Below, piece after piece: positions 41,501 through 52,453 of a DNA stretch of 64,000 nucleotides (the stretch's first letter is position 1; each line of letters opens with the position of its first letter). Origin of the DNA: Purshia tridentata (Eukaryota; Streptophyta; Magnoliopsida; Rosales; Rosaceae). Position numbers and translations under genes: made by a program. The notes beneath the pieces were generated by a model. That model ran no database searches and had not been told where the DNA came from. It saw nothing but the letters and a program-made list of their open reading frames with translations. Location of the stretch: contig QANT01005506.1 in NCBI GenBank assembly GCA_003254885.1, forward strand, positions 1 to 64,000, read 5' to 3'.

Positions 41501-42131
41501 GAGATGGAGCTGGAACATTTTCCTCGACATGGACTTCCTTCTTCTTGGCTTCCTCCTTTTGTATACTCAACTGTGAAAAATCAAATGCATACCAAATGGT
41601 TCAAAAATTGAGTTAACACCTCCATTTTCATACTGTCTTGTCAGGATTTGAAAGATAAGCATTCAGGTCATAAGTAAAACTTGAATTGCGTAACATCTCT
41701 CTATGAACTCCAAAAACTAACAAAAACTCCTAACACGCAAAATTCTATAAATGTCAGCACCCTTTGTTTCTGCTTAAAAACACCACCTAAATGGCTGAGC
41801 TAGCCTCCCAAAATCATCATCTTAGACTTATTTATGCCCGAAAAGCAAAATACAAAACTATGAATGTCTAAAATTCAATAACAAGCAATCAAACGCGTAC
41901 CAAAATTGTTCAAAATTCCCAGAAACTATTCAAACATTCTCAAATGGCCCATTACTCTAAATAACAAGTACACGATGCAAATTTAGACAAAGAAATTACC
42001 AAAATGGCGTCGATGTCATCCTCGGGAGAGATTTTCTTGGTCTCTCTGCGAGCTCTCTTTTCCTCAGCTTTGGCTGTTTTCTTCTCCGTTTTCTCTTTGC
42101 CTTTTCCTGGCTTCTTCGTTTTCTTCCCCAT
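35580..42131 (-). CDS. Kelch-repeat protein, KLHDC4 type
   Basis: Predicted beta-propeller adaptor of unknown partner. Twenty exons, right to left: 42000-42131, 41484-41570, 41277-41345, 41039-41171, 40890-40936, 40691-40777, 40416-40477, 39874-39916, 39694-39774, 39491-39607, 38957-39062, 38640-38703, 38228-38270, 37730-37990, 37477-37638, 37039-37170, 36385-36531, 36050-36136, 35776-35844, 35580-35663; 670 residues, all GT-AG. The N-terminus is Lys-rich (MGKKTKKPGKGKEK). Kelch blades follow, with GG pairs (ELILYGGEF, YIFGGEF, IIVFGGFYD, LYGGYS, LLFGGVV, LYVYGGMM). After an acidic insert (exon 14) and an Asp/Glu run (exon 16) comes the domain PGEYLRDFYKRTNLYWQMAA..., found with kelch repeats in this family (DUF4110), and a basic end (KKRGKKKR). 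From memory, the Arabidopsis counterpart is At5g50310. Confidence 0.93.
37981..38147. repeat. Tandem duplication over the 3' splice site before kelch exon 14
   Basis: The block TTTTTTTTAGCTGCAAAAATGGATAAATGCAGCT plus AATAAATAGCTTCCATATTATTCATTCATAAA (split by an extra 27 bp in the second copy) occurs at 37981-38050 and 38051-38147. On the gene strand the first copy supplies the real polypyrimidine tract and acceptor of exon 14 (exon starts 37990). The second copy repeats the same TTTTTGCAG acceptor upstream. Confidence 0.9.
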
Positions 42132-42583
42132 TTTTCCGAACACAGATGAAGTCTTTCACATTCAGAGAGTTTCAGATTCTTCAGTTCAGTTCAGAGTTCA
42201 GAGCAGACTCGGCGCGAGGAAGAGAGAAGAGAAGCTACCGTGGAATACAGACTATTAAATGACTGTTGCTTTCGGTGCAATGTCGTCTCGTCGTTTTTTC
42301 TTCTATGAACGGGTCACTAACCCACGTTGTCGTTTTTTTCGGCTCTGAGAAACCCAGAAACAAAGCCCGGAGCATAAAATACGTCTGACTGGACTTGTCA
42401 GGCCCAAACTCAATACGGTTTGGACTTTAATTGGATTCAGATGATTTTGGAGGTGGCCTAGGTTTGACATAGCCCATGCTCTGTCTGGACCAATGGGGGA
42501 GACCAGTTTGGTCCAGTTAAATTTTTTGTCAAACAAATTAAAAACGTCTTAAATTTAAATTAGAGAGATTAAACTTAAATATA

Positions 42584-42903
42584 CTAATGACCTTGAATTT
42601 TACGGTTTTTCAATTTGGGTCCCTGAACTCTAGGATTTTCCAATTTAGTCCTTAAATTTGGATTTGTTTGTTTAGTAAGAATAAATAATTATAGATGTTC
42701 CTTCATACTAATATCTAAAAGTTAAACAAATATGTTGTTTAGGAGATAATAATTTGCCCAACGTACACGAAAGATCCAAGAGTAAATGAGACAAAATGCT
42801 CTAGTCTTTACTAAATACCGGAATCAAAATTTAAAGATTCAATTGGAAAATTTAAAAGCTAAGGGACCAAAATGAAAGTTTTATCAAAGACATGGGGCAC
42901 TAG
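42584..42903. mobile_element. Candidate MITE (non-autonomous DNA transposon)
   Basis: About 320 bp bounded by imperfect inverted repeats of some 70 bp. The left arm reads CTAATGACC ... TTCAATTTGGGTCCCTGAA ... TTTTCCAATTTAGTCC; the reverse complement of the right arm reads CTAGTGCCC ... TTCATTTTGGTCCCTTAG ... TTTTCCAATTGAATC. There is no coding sequence inside. No clear target-site duplication was seen, so the superfamily is open. Confidence 0.65.
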
Positions 42904-45130
42904 CCTATTTAACCCTTTAAAATATTAAAATTAAAAAGCCTCTTCCACTTCCACCAACGTAGTTTACCTTCTCTTAAGTAATGCCAAACTCTAACACTAA
43001 TTCTCAGTCTTTATTCTTTCTAAGATTATCTTAAATCTTCACTTTTTCTTCTCCTCTTGTCTCTCAAAAGGAGAACCCACGTACTGCTGTTTCAATTTTC
43101 AAAGTGCATTATAAAATTTGCTCAATTTCTGCGCATGCATTGACAAAAAGTACTTGTATGAATTGCTTTCATGGTTTTTAGTTATTGGCCTTCTTAAAAG
43201 AATTGAGCACTGAAACTTAGCAGCGCTACTTGTGCCTCCACAACTAGCTTACTCATCTTTAATTAGTGCTACGTACGCCTTTATTAATTTCAATTAGTGA
43301 AATTAATGGAATCTTACAATTAAGTAACAAGATGAAGTACATACGTATAGCATGTTATAGAGAATTTACAAAATCATGGCCCTTAATTAATTTACAAAGT
43401 CTTTTTGGGTTCATAAGTGTTATATATTTCATAATTAGTAAATCTTATATATATCTAAATCTTATGAAAATCTATCACAATATGCCAATGTGGCATACAC
43501 AAGAACTTTTCGAGACATAACTCTAATCCCTTGATTATTAGTTTTATAATCAATTGATGGAAAGTCAGGTATAAGCAATAACTTTGATCAATTCATATCA
43601 CCTTTCAATTAAGAGATCGATGTGAAGGAATATATCATACCACTAAAAAGGAGGGCTTTCTTTATTTTCCTTGAACTTTTATATATTAAGGTCGAAGTCG
43701 AACTACTTAATTGGATTCTTTTTTTAACAAGTGGACAACAAGTGACAATGGCTTGGTACCCTTCCCAACTTTTTTTTCATTTATTTAAAATGCACGCGCT
43801 TAAGTTAACACATCTTTTAATGTATTTCTACTTTAACAATTTTATTATTGCTCCTATATGCTCCCGGACCAAGTACTTATTTATTATTATAATTCATCGT
43901 CTACATTTATTTTTAAAGGGCTATATATATATATGCCACTATTAAGGTACCTTTCAATGCAATTTAAGGGCACAAACCCAATGTCCAAATGTTAGTTTAA
44001 GAGTTGTGAACCCAACACCTAAAAGGGTCCACAAGAGACTCAAGACTTTCTGCCAAAGTCTTAGAGAATTTAAATATAAAATATTTTAATTTAGATCATG
44101 CAAAAGATTTTGGTTTTGGAATTTTCAAAGGGTACTTGTCAACAAACCAAAATTATAATGTCATCTATAAATAAAGCTGAAATCGACACAAAAACACAAT
44201 GTATATGTGTGTGTGTTTTTGTTTTTTTTGCCTAAATTATTATATAGATATGAAATTTCGTAGCAAGATTAGATTTGGATGGTGAAGATCTTGGCCACTC
44301 TGAGCTCATATCGTTTAATTAGTCTTCAAAGCTTTGAAGTACGTTTGAACCTTCTGAACCCCAAAACTTAGGATATAATCAAATTAAAGGAGACTAATTT
44401 AATTAGTTTTGTGTATTATTGGTATGATATATAAAAAAGAAGAAACTTACCAAAAGATTAATGTATTTAATTTCTGCATGGCTTCATGCCATGTGCAATG
44501 TTGTTAATTATATATTAATTATGGTTTTGCTCCTATTTGCTAGCAGTACAAGACATTTTACCTCACAATCTAAAACATGATCGATTAGCATTGTCAATAA
44601 ATTATATGTAAATCATAAGTAGCTAGTAACGAGTTTCCTTTTTAAAACAAAACTAGAGGTTGACGTAATTAACAGATCTATCATCACTTTCCAAAAACCA
44701 AACCCAACCAGTTTTTCATGCTAAAAGTGGAAAAGTTAATGTACATGTGACATAATTACTCTCACAACATGTATATGTATATATATGATACAATTAATTT
44801 ATAATGTACATAGAAAAAAATTTAAGTGTGATTGCTATATATATAGTAATTATTAATCAACATACTATATAATATGGGTGAATAACAAGTTTTTACTTTT
44901 AAAGTATTGCGACGGGTTGCAGAATTTACAATCAAATCTAAACATTATTCCAGAATATAACTAATTACGAGAGAGATGATTCGAGTATGTAATGGCTTTT
45001 TGTCCTCTCCAAAATGCTTCTTGTAACGCCAACTCCCTATATTTAGGTCTCACTTTTGATGACCCTGCATGCGATGCCCATTTGTCCATAATATATCCAA
45101 GAAGATTCCCTCCACTAGCCACCCCAAGCA

Positions 45131-45140
45131 TATATATATA
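45131..45140 (+). promoter_or_regulatory. Candidate TATA box of the AZG2-like gene
   Basis: TATATATATA about 81 bases before the start codon, followed by a GA-rich leader (AGAGAGAGAGAGACAGAGAC at about 45194-45213). The spacing fits a short 5' UTR. Confidence 0.5.
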
Positions 45141-45220
45141 ATTAAGTGTAACCACCACCACCCTAGCAAAAACTTCACACTTTCACACCCACATAGAGAG
45201 AGAGAGACAGAGACAGAGAG

Positions 45221-46879
45221 ATGGGGGGTACTGAGCTATGTGCAGGAATGGGAAATGGGTTAACATTCATCACAAGGATATGGAAGTCATGGAGCAAAAT
45301 GGAGAAAGGGTTCAACGACGCTGTTTCAAAGAGCATGATTGGGAAATACTTCAAGTTAGAAGCCAGGAAGAGCTGCTTTACCAAGGAACTACGTGCTGGC
45401 CTAGCCACTTTCCTCACAATGGCTTACATCATCACCGTCAACGCCACAATCCTTGCCGACTCCGGCGGCATGTGCTCCATAGCAGACTGCTCCGCCCCGG
45501 CCAACCAAACTGCCACCCCAGATTGCATGTTCAAGCCAAATGAAGGTTACCAAAATTGTCTTGCAAAAACCAAGAGTGATCTTATTGTGGCCACTGCTCT
45601 ATCAGCCATGATTGGGTCCATTGCTATGGGGGTCTTGGCTAATCTGCCCTTCGGCTTGGCCCCAGGAATGGGCCCAAATGCCTACCTTGCTTACAACTTC
45701 GTAGGCTTTCATGGATCTGGGCCCATGTCTTATCAAACTGCACTAGCTGTGGTTCTAGTTGAGGGATGTGCTTTCCTTGCAATATCTGCTCTTGGTCTTA
45801 GAGAAAAGCTTGCCAAGCTCATACCTCATCCTGTTAGACTGGCTTGTGCAGCAGGAATTGGGCTTTTCATTGCACTTGTGGGCTTGCAAGTCCATCAGGG
45901 TGTGGGCCTAGTTGGCCCTGACCCATCCACATTGGTAACAATCACAGCCTGTGCTAACACAGACCCAGAAACTGGTGCATGCCTTGGGGGAAAAATGAGA
46001 GGCCCAAAATTCTGGCTGGGCTCTGCTGGCTTCCTAATCACTTGTTATGGGTTAATGAAGGAGATCAAAGGTAGCATGATGTATGGTATTGTTTTTGTGA
46101 CACTGATTTCATGGATTAGAGGCACACATGTGACGGTCTTTCCCAACACACCACTTGGTGACACAAATTACTTGTACTTCAAGAAAGGGGTAGATTTTCA
46201 CACAATCCAATCCACAGCTGGGGCTATCAACTTTAGCAACTTCAACAAGAGTGAGGTTTGGGTGGCCTTAGCAACCTTGCTCTACGTTGATGTGCTTGCC
46301 ATCACAGGCACATTGTACACCATGGCTGAAATGGGAGGATTTGTGAATGATGAAGGAGGGTTTGAAGGTGAGTACTTGGCCTACTTGGTTGACGCCGGCT
46401 CGACCGTTGTGGGGTCCACATTGGGAGTGTCCCCCATTGCAACATTTGTGGAGTCATCAGCAGGGTTGAGAGAAGGGGGTCGCACAGGGTTGACAGCAGT
46501 GACCATTGGTTTGTGTTTCTTTATGTCATTATTTTTCATTCCTCTACTGTCTAGTGTGCCTCCATGGGCTATAGGGCCTTCACTGGTCATGGTTGGAGTG
46601 ATGATGATGAAGGTGGTGAAGGACATAAATTGGGCAAATTTGAAGGAGGCTGTGCCTGCTTTCATGACCATGCTTCTCATGCCACTAACTTATTCTATTG
46701 CAAATGGGATTATTGGTGGCATTGGGCTCTACATTGCTCTTAGCCTTTATGACTATATGGTGGTGTTGCTAAAGTGGTTGATCAAGATGAGAAGAATGGT
46801 GGTCAGAGAGCACAATCAAGTGTCTGCTACAGCTGCTGTAGAGTACTCAGAAAATGAAATTATTGAAGTTAGAAGTTGA
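45221..46879 (+). CDS. AZG2: Adenine-guanine (purine) permease, AZG2-like
   Basis: Membrane transporter of the AzgA branch of nucleobase permeases; plant AZG proteins move adenine, guanine and cytokinins. Intronless, 552 residues. After a cytosolic N-terminus ([20 protein letters not shown]) come about a dozen hydrophobic helices. Family segments: [84 protein letters not shown], and GVMMMKVV. The short Cys-rich loop (GMCSIADC) lacks the longer insert I recall in AZG1, and the neighbours (ELP3, kelch gene) match those I recall for Arabidopsis AZG2 (At5g50300). Both favour AZG2 over AZG1. The first ATG (45221) was taken; Met10 is an alternative. Confidence 0.93.
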   Translation: MGGTELCAGMGNGLTFITRIWKSWSKMEKGFNDAVSKSMIGKYFKLEARKSCFTKELRAGLATFLTMAYIITVNATILADSGGMCSIADCSAPANQTATPDCMFKPNEGYQNCLAKTKSDLIVATALSAMIGSIAMGVLANLPFGLAPGMGPNAYLAYNFVGFHGSGPMSYQTALAVVLVEGCAFLAISALGLREKLAKLIPHPVRLACAAGIGLFIALVGLQVHQGVGLVGPDPSTLVTITACANTDPETGACLGGKMRGPKFWLGSAGFLITCYGLMKEIKGSMMYGIVFVTLISWIRGTHVTVFPNTPLGDTNYLYFKKGVDFHTIQSTAGAINFSNFNKSEVWVALATLLYVDVLAITGTLYTMAEMGGFVNDEGGFEGEYLAYLVDAGSTVVGSTLGVSPIATFVESSAGLREGGRTGLTAVTIGLCFFMSLFFIPLLSSVPPWAIGPSLVMVGVMMMKVVKDINWANLKEAVPAFMTMLLMPLTYSIANGIIGGIGLYIALSLYDYMVVLLKWLIKMRRMVVREHNQVSATAAVEYSENEIIEVRS

Positions 46880-47632
46880 TTAGTCGTTATGAGGTGATTA
46901 TAGGAGGACCTTATCGAGATGGGCAGTTTTTATTTGATCTTAGTATAGCAGGAAATGCACAAGTGACAATAGAGGTCAGAGTCCAATTTTATGGACAATG
47001 CTATAAGAACTCTACTTTCTCTCTCTTGTTTTTTTTTTTCTTGTACATGGCATTCTTATATTGGGTTCTATAACATCGTTTATCCAATGTAATAAAGTAA
47101 TATGCATATTAGTGCCACATAGGTTGAAAAAACAAAATTGAGAAGAGTAAAATTTTCCTAATTTTATTGCGAGGAAGCAAAGAAGGCTTGGTGAACACTG
47201 ACGGGGTACAATGCAACTCCGGGGTACACGGGTAGTTTTCCAATTTTAATATTCTTTTGTGTTTGATATATTACTCTCCATACCCTAAATGAGTGAGATA
47301 ATTTGTGTTTTCATATTTCAGATGGATTTGTGCAAACTTAAAAGAATAACTGATTTACTTGGAAGAGGAACCAAAAGAGTATTAGTATATGCCATTAGTG
47401 TTCATGGATCAACATCTTTCCTACGCAAGCTAGGTCAACAATTACATCATGGACATAGATTATGTTCCAGAACTACTGTGAAACCAACAGTCAAAAGCCA
47501 AAGCTACTTGCTCATGAAAGGAGCGCAAAAACTAGGTTACTTTCTACAACATAATGCATGATTCATAAAGGCTGGTTTTACAGTTCCATATGAAAGACTC
47601 TGTACATACAGACCAAAGATTGCCATATCATC
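46880..47632. other. Convergent 3' flanks, AZG2-like and B3 genes
   Basis: Contains 3' UTRs and an AT-rich middle. The 90-codon frame at 47289-47561 has no recognised features and was not called. Confidence 0.55.
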
Positions 47633-50526
47633 TTATCTTCTAATTATATTGACGCTACATATACCTTCAGATGGATTTTCAACCCCAAAAACACACTCAT
47701 CTCCAGGTTTAATTTTACTTGCCTTGCTGAAAGCTTCCCAACCACTAGTCAAAACTCTGAAGATAGATCTCTGAGTGTAGAGGACTGGCCACAATCTATT
47801 TGCTGGGTCTCGAAGAAAAACTACCCTACTATCCATATACGGCCTTCCTTTGGTGTACAATGGTAATGGCAAATTCTCTGGCAACTCCTGCATGAGCATC
47901 AAAGAAAGACAAAATATGTTAAGAAAAACCAAAAGAATGCCCAGTATTCAGTTAACAATGATTACATAGATGAGGTGAATAAAGGGTTAGGACCCCAATC
48001 AGATAGAGCACATCCGTTATAGCAATCAGCTTAGTCATGAACAATGTTAATTTTAACGTCAGCTATATAGACATCTCCAAAATTAAGAAGGAAGTATGAA
48101 AGACAGATTGACTTGACCAATCATCAAATTTGTCATGTCAAACCAGACTAAAAGCCAATGGTAACAATGAATATGAGAAAAGACAAACTAAATAGCGCAA
48201 TTAATCAACATACAAGAAAAGATTGACTGCCTGCTGCCACAAAACAGGAGATTTTGGAAGAACTTGGCAAGCTTTCAACTGGATCAACAGGTTCAATTTT
48301 TACCACTGGAGCAACCCTGTCATATTCTCTTATAATCACATTAGAACTCTGAAAATGCACCCTGTTGACATCCTTTAATGATTCCCCTGCATTTCATTGT
48401 ATTATAGTTAATTCAGAGTATGAGATAGCCCACAGAAAACACACTCATGCATCCTGAATCCATAGGTCTGCACACACACAAAGGTTTCCTTGAACAGATA
48501 GTGTAAAAATATATTATACCATTTGTTTCTGGTTGGATCTCTTGACTCCATGGATCTGGAGTAATCTCGACTGGCTCTTCTTTAACGATCTTCATCATTT
48601 TATCTGTTCCACAAATAATTTTGTTATTAGAGACATCACATGAGATATATCAAAATAATAATACTAATGACACTTCGCCAAAAACAGCAAAGTGCTCCAA
48701 CAATAACGCAGGAACATATAGCTACTGGAAGGAGGACAAACCAAAATTTTGGGTTCCAACAGTAAGGGGTGCTGCATTTCCAGTAAATTTCTCATTGGCT
48801 CTTTGGCCACTGTTGTTGATCAAATTATGTTCCTTTTGGGATACTAACTCCTGATCATTGCCTGATAGTGATTCTGAGAGTACAAAACAAACAAAATGAA
48901 GATACTGATCATAAAGAAGACAATGCATACTACAAAGAATATACACTCAAGAAACCCCACAATGAAACATACAGGAGCATCTAACTTAATTGTGTCTTGC
49001 CTGATCCATCTGCAATTACGCATTGGTATATTGCTCTGTTTGCAGAGATGTTCTCATTTTCGTCAGGATTTACATCAGGTGTTGGGAAGAGATCCCCAGG
49101 GGTCTTCTCGGTGCATGAATCTTTATCAGAAATTGATGCCTCTTTGACATTACCTTCAGAACAGTTAATTTTCTCAATCCTTTCAAAGTTAAACTCAGGT
49201 GTATCTGAAGATATTGCTGTGGCCTCTAACTCTTTGATCACTGGATTTTTATCAACTAAGCCAGCCTCATTTCTCAATCCCAGTGATGAATCAGCATGAT
49301 GAGAACAAGTTTGGTCCATTGCAGCAGATTTGTTGCTTCCATCACTGCCAGACTTATTTTTCACCATTTCAAAATTAGACAAATCAAAAATACAGGTTCT
49401 CTCCTCCGCTTGTTTGTCTCCCAAATTTCTACTGATCATAACCATTTCTTCAATGTATTCTTCTTTGGGCGTGATTTTTGACCTTTCATAACTATTATCA
49501 CCATTTGGAGCATGTTCTGTGACAATTGGAGCTTTATCCATGTCATCTGAGCCAGATACAACAGAAGTGTTTGAAGACTTTGAACCCTGTTTGTTCATCA
49601 AAGATTTATCCAGTGTGCGGCACAGGTTTTCTTTGACAGTAAAGTTTTGGTTATCCCTCGTCCTTTTCCTTGGATTTGTGGTCTCAGTAAAACTTAGTTT
49701 CTCACATGCAGATGTATCAAAAATCTGAACAATAAAATGTGAACTCATGATGTAATGGAATACCACATAATCTCCATAATGCATACCATGGGCTGAAAAA
49801 AAAGTAGTCCACCCTTGCTGAAAAGCAAGGGAGCCATCGATGCGGGATATTGTAACTTCCCAACGCATCCCCAGTGAATCCTCAAGAAAAACGTTTTGAC
49901 CAACCAGTGCTAACACATTAGGAGCAAAGTTAGGAGGCAACCACTGCAATGAGATGACATGGTTAAAAGAGCCAACTCTGGTTCATCATAGGAGAAAGAG
50001 AGTTGCAAAGTCACATAATTACCAAGTATAATATACTTAATTGTCTCCATAAGTAAATAGGAAAACGTAGTTTACATAATCCTTTCAAAAAAAAGAGTAA
50101 CCATGTCATACAAGGAAAAGCTACAACCAAGAAAAAAAGTAAGGACCTTCCAATGGGAGTGCTATCTCCGTAGCACTCTTTACCAAATAAAAAAAAAAAG
50201 AGAGAGAAAAAGAACAAAAGGAGAGCTACAATCTGGTTTGTTTATCAAATTGAAGCCACTAATTTGTAAATCTATCAAATATGTCGTAGATTTTTGAGAG
50301 AGAGACAGAGAGAGAGGATACACATAAATTAGAAGATAAAAATGAAATGGATTAGAATTTCTTTTTTTTGGGTGGGGGGGAGGATTTATCATACCAAAAC
50401 TTTGTTGAAACCATCTCCAACCATGGGTTTGATAAAGGAGATAACATCAGATGAAGCACTTTTCTTTTTCCCATGAACTAGCAAACATTTCTGTGTGCAT
50501 TTGGCACAAGCTGCATTGCAACCCAT
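47633..50526 (-). CDS. B3 domain protein with two B3 domains (REM-like)
   Basis: Plant-specific DNA-binding-type protein, likely nuclear. Coding exons, right to left: 50395-50526, 49001-49943, 48742-48873, 48520-48603, 48214-48386, 47633-47887; 572 residues. The first B3 domain covers about residues 31-125 (SFIKPMVGDGFNKVLWLPPN ... GMHYGDYVVFHY), the second about 475-572 (FLELPENLPLPLYTKG ... IKPGDECVFGVENP). A long Ser/Asp/Lys-rich linker lies between them, with two VKxEPV motifs (VKEEPVEI, VKIEPVDP) that look like SUMO sites. The N-terminus has a Cys-rich MGCNAACAKCTQKC. The exon 2 donor appears to be GC (TCAG|GCAAGA), the only choice that keeps frame. The exon 3 donor (G|GTTTGT) and the exon 5 donor (CTT|GTATGT) were also picked by frame. 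A 5' UTR intron is likely (separate entry). Confidence 0.85.
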
Positions 50527-50558
50527 CTCCTCTCCCGCTTTGTTGAATATTTTTACCA

Positions 50559-51603
50559 CTACAAGAAATACATAGATAAATGAGTAAAGATACTTTAATG
50601 GCATAATAATGTCATTTAAAGAAGAGAGGGTAACATAACCCCAAAGCAGATTGTCTCAAAGAGCTCAAACAGAAAATAAAAAAAGCTTAAAAAAATATCT
50701 TAAGCTTCTAAGTGATGCCCTACTTTGCAAGAACTTCAGTGCATACTAAAGAGGTCAGCAAATAATAACACAAGCAAAGAACCAAACAGTGCAGAATATT
50801 CATCTAAGTAACTCCATAAACAAGGGGAGATCTATATGATTTTCTTCCAAACAAAACAAAGCAAACTGGTCATAAACTCTATAAGCATAAATTCTGGCAT
50901 TCACCTAATTCATTAGCCTTCATATTAATCATTCTTTTACAGGGGCAACTTATCTAAATAATGTAAACAGCCTTTAAAGCTTCATGTATAAAGCAAAAAT
51001 GCATCATCAATAAGAAATAAAGAAAAGAAAGAAAAAAAGCAGCTTTTTCACTCATTATTTTGATTCCCCGTTTAACCAGACGAAGGCTTAGTGGTTCTAG
51101 CTTAATTACATCGTTCCCTACACGAAAACCCATAATTCTTGTAACCAAAAGAAAAACATTATTCTTGGAACAAAAAGAAAATAAGAGAAAAACCATAATT
51201 CTAGTTAACCAAACACTTAAGTCGCTAAAAAAATATTCTTTAGAAGAACCCAAAAGTTAAAAGGCTAGACACTGTTCATCATCAAACAATCCCAAATAAT
51301 AATAGAACAAAATAGAGAATTAAGGCTCGTGAACTCGTGAATAGACAATGTAGATAGCCTGGAAAGCTTCATGAATAAAAAAAACATGCAACTTGGAACA
51401 TGCATCATAAAAAATAAAAAAGTTTATTTTCACCCATTAATTTGATTCCCCGTTTAACCAAGGGTTGATGGTTCTAGTTTATGTACATTGTTCATTTGTT
51501 GCCTACATGAAAACCCATAATTCTAGTTAACAAAACACCTAAACTCAGTAAAAAATAATTCTCCAGAAGAACCAAAAACTGGGTTAAAGTCAGGGAGACT
51601 TAC
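50559..51603 (-). other. Predicted 5' UTR intron of the B3 gene
   Basis: On the minus strand a good donor (CTAAT|GTAAGTC, 51603) and a good acceptor (TTTCTTGTAG|TGG, 50559) bracket about 1 kb between an untranslated leader and the coding start at 50526. The acceptor lies 33 bases before the ATG. This is inferred from splice signals only. Confidence 0.6.
50955..51580. repeat. Diverged tandem duplication of about 300 bp within the B3 leader intron
   Basis: Two copies, about 50955-51240 and 51343-51580. Shared blocks are AAAGCTTCATG(T/A)ATAAA, TTGATTCCCCGTTTAACCA, GGTTCTAG, GAAAACCCATAATTCT and AGAAGAACC. Insertions and deletions separate them, so the duplication is old. Confidence 0.85.
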
Positions 51604-52453
51604 ATTAGTTACTGAGAAGCTCTTTTACTACAGACTTGATTTTTCAGTGATTTTTGGGTTTAGTCGTCTCTGAAACCCTTGGTCGTTGGGTTTTGGAAGC
51701 TTTGGCAAGCAAGGGCTAGCCTCAGTTTGTCACTCACAGTGACGCACACTACACACCCCCTGAGACGGCTTAAAAGTGAGTCACTCACACACACTCGGTT
51801 TATGGTCAAGTTGTCCACGCTGTGTGGACACTGTGGACCCCTTGTAATCTAATGGGCCTATAATTAAAGTCCAAAAGCCCAAGTAGAAATTGGCCTAGCC
51901 CAAATAGAAAAAGTATAAACTTAGCAACTGGTCCTGTTACTGCATTGTAATTTGTATTACCAAAGTAGATGGTTTCGATTGGAAGCAGAAAATACCTACT
52001 CATGCATGAGTCATAGTCATAGCCACTCAACCAGATCAATGAAAGCAGTCAAAGGCCAAAGCTTTGGAAAGTCAAAAAAAGCAAACTAAATTTTAAGTGG
52101 ATAATAAAATAAAATTAAAACAAAATTAACAAAAACCAAAAATCAAATTTCCTAAGAGTACAGAAGACCTAGTCTATCTTCCCCTGCATACTGTTGTTTT
52201 TATAGTGTTTGATAACTTTGATGGAGATTAGGTTTTGATGTTCAGGGTTGTCCCACTTCCGGCCTCACAAGTTCACAACCACTTCTATGCTCCAAAAAGG
52301 ACCTTTCTTTTCTAAGACCCAATAATTTTCATTGTGTTTTGTGGACAAAGGACCACCCAACTTATTTGAGTTTCTTTTCTCTTTGATCATCTCGCTGCCT
52401 CTCTCTTTGTTTTTGCTCTAAAGGTTGCAAATTTGACTGAAAAAGAGTGTGAA
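51604..52453. other. Divergent region, B3 gene leader / AIRP2-like gene
   Basis: Contains the B3 leader exon (51604 to about 51740) and two promoters. No other gene was seen. Confidence 0.5.

Larger units (their letters stand above)
42132..45220. other. Large divergent intergenic region, kelch gene / AZG2-like gene
   Basis: 3.1 kb without a supported gene. It holds a MITE-like element (42584-42903), long AT-rich stretches at 43200-44900, and the AZG2-like promoter. The open frames at 43266-43520 and 43622-43945 show no recognisable domain or coding character and are not called. Confidence 0.6.

Noticed and set aside
43266-43945. Two plus-strand frames in the 42-45 kb spacer
   Set aside because: AT-driven composition (Ile, Phe, Tyr, Lys), no domain, no splice partners.
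47289-47561. 90-codon plus-strand frame after AZG2
   Set aside because: No homology, no good start context, in AT-rich 3' flank; length is within chance.
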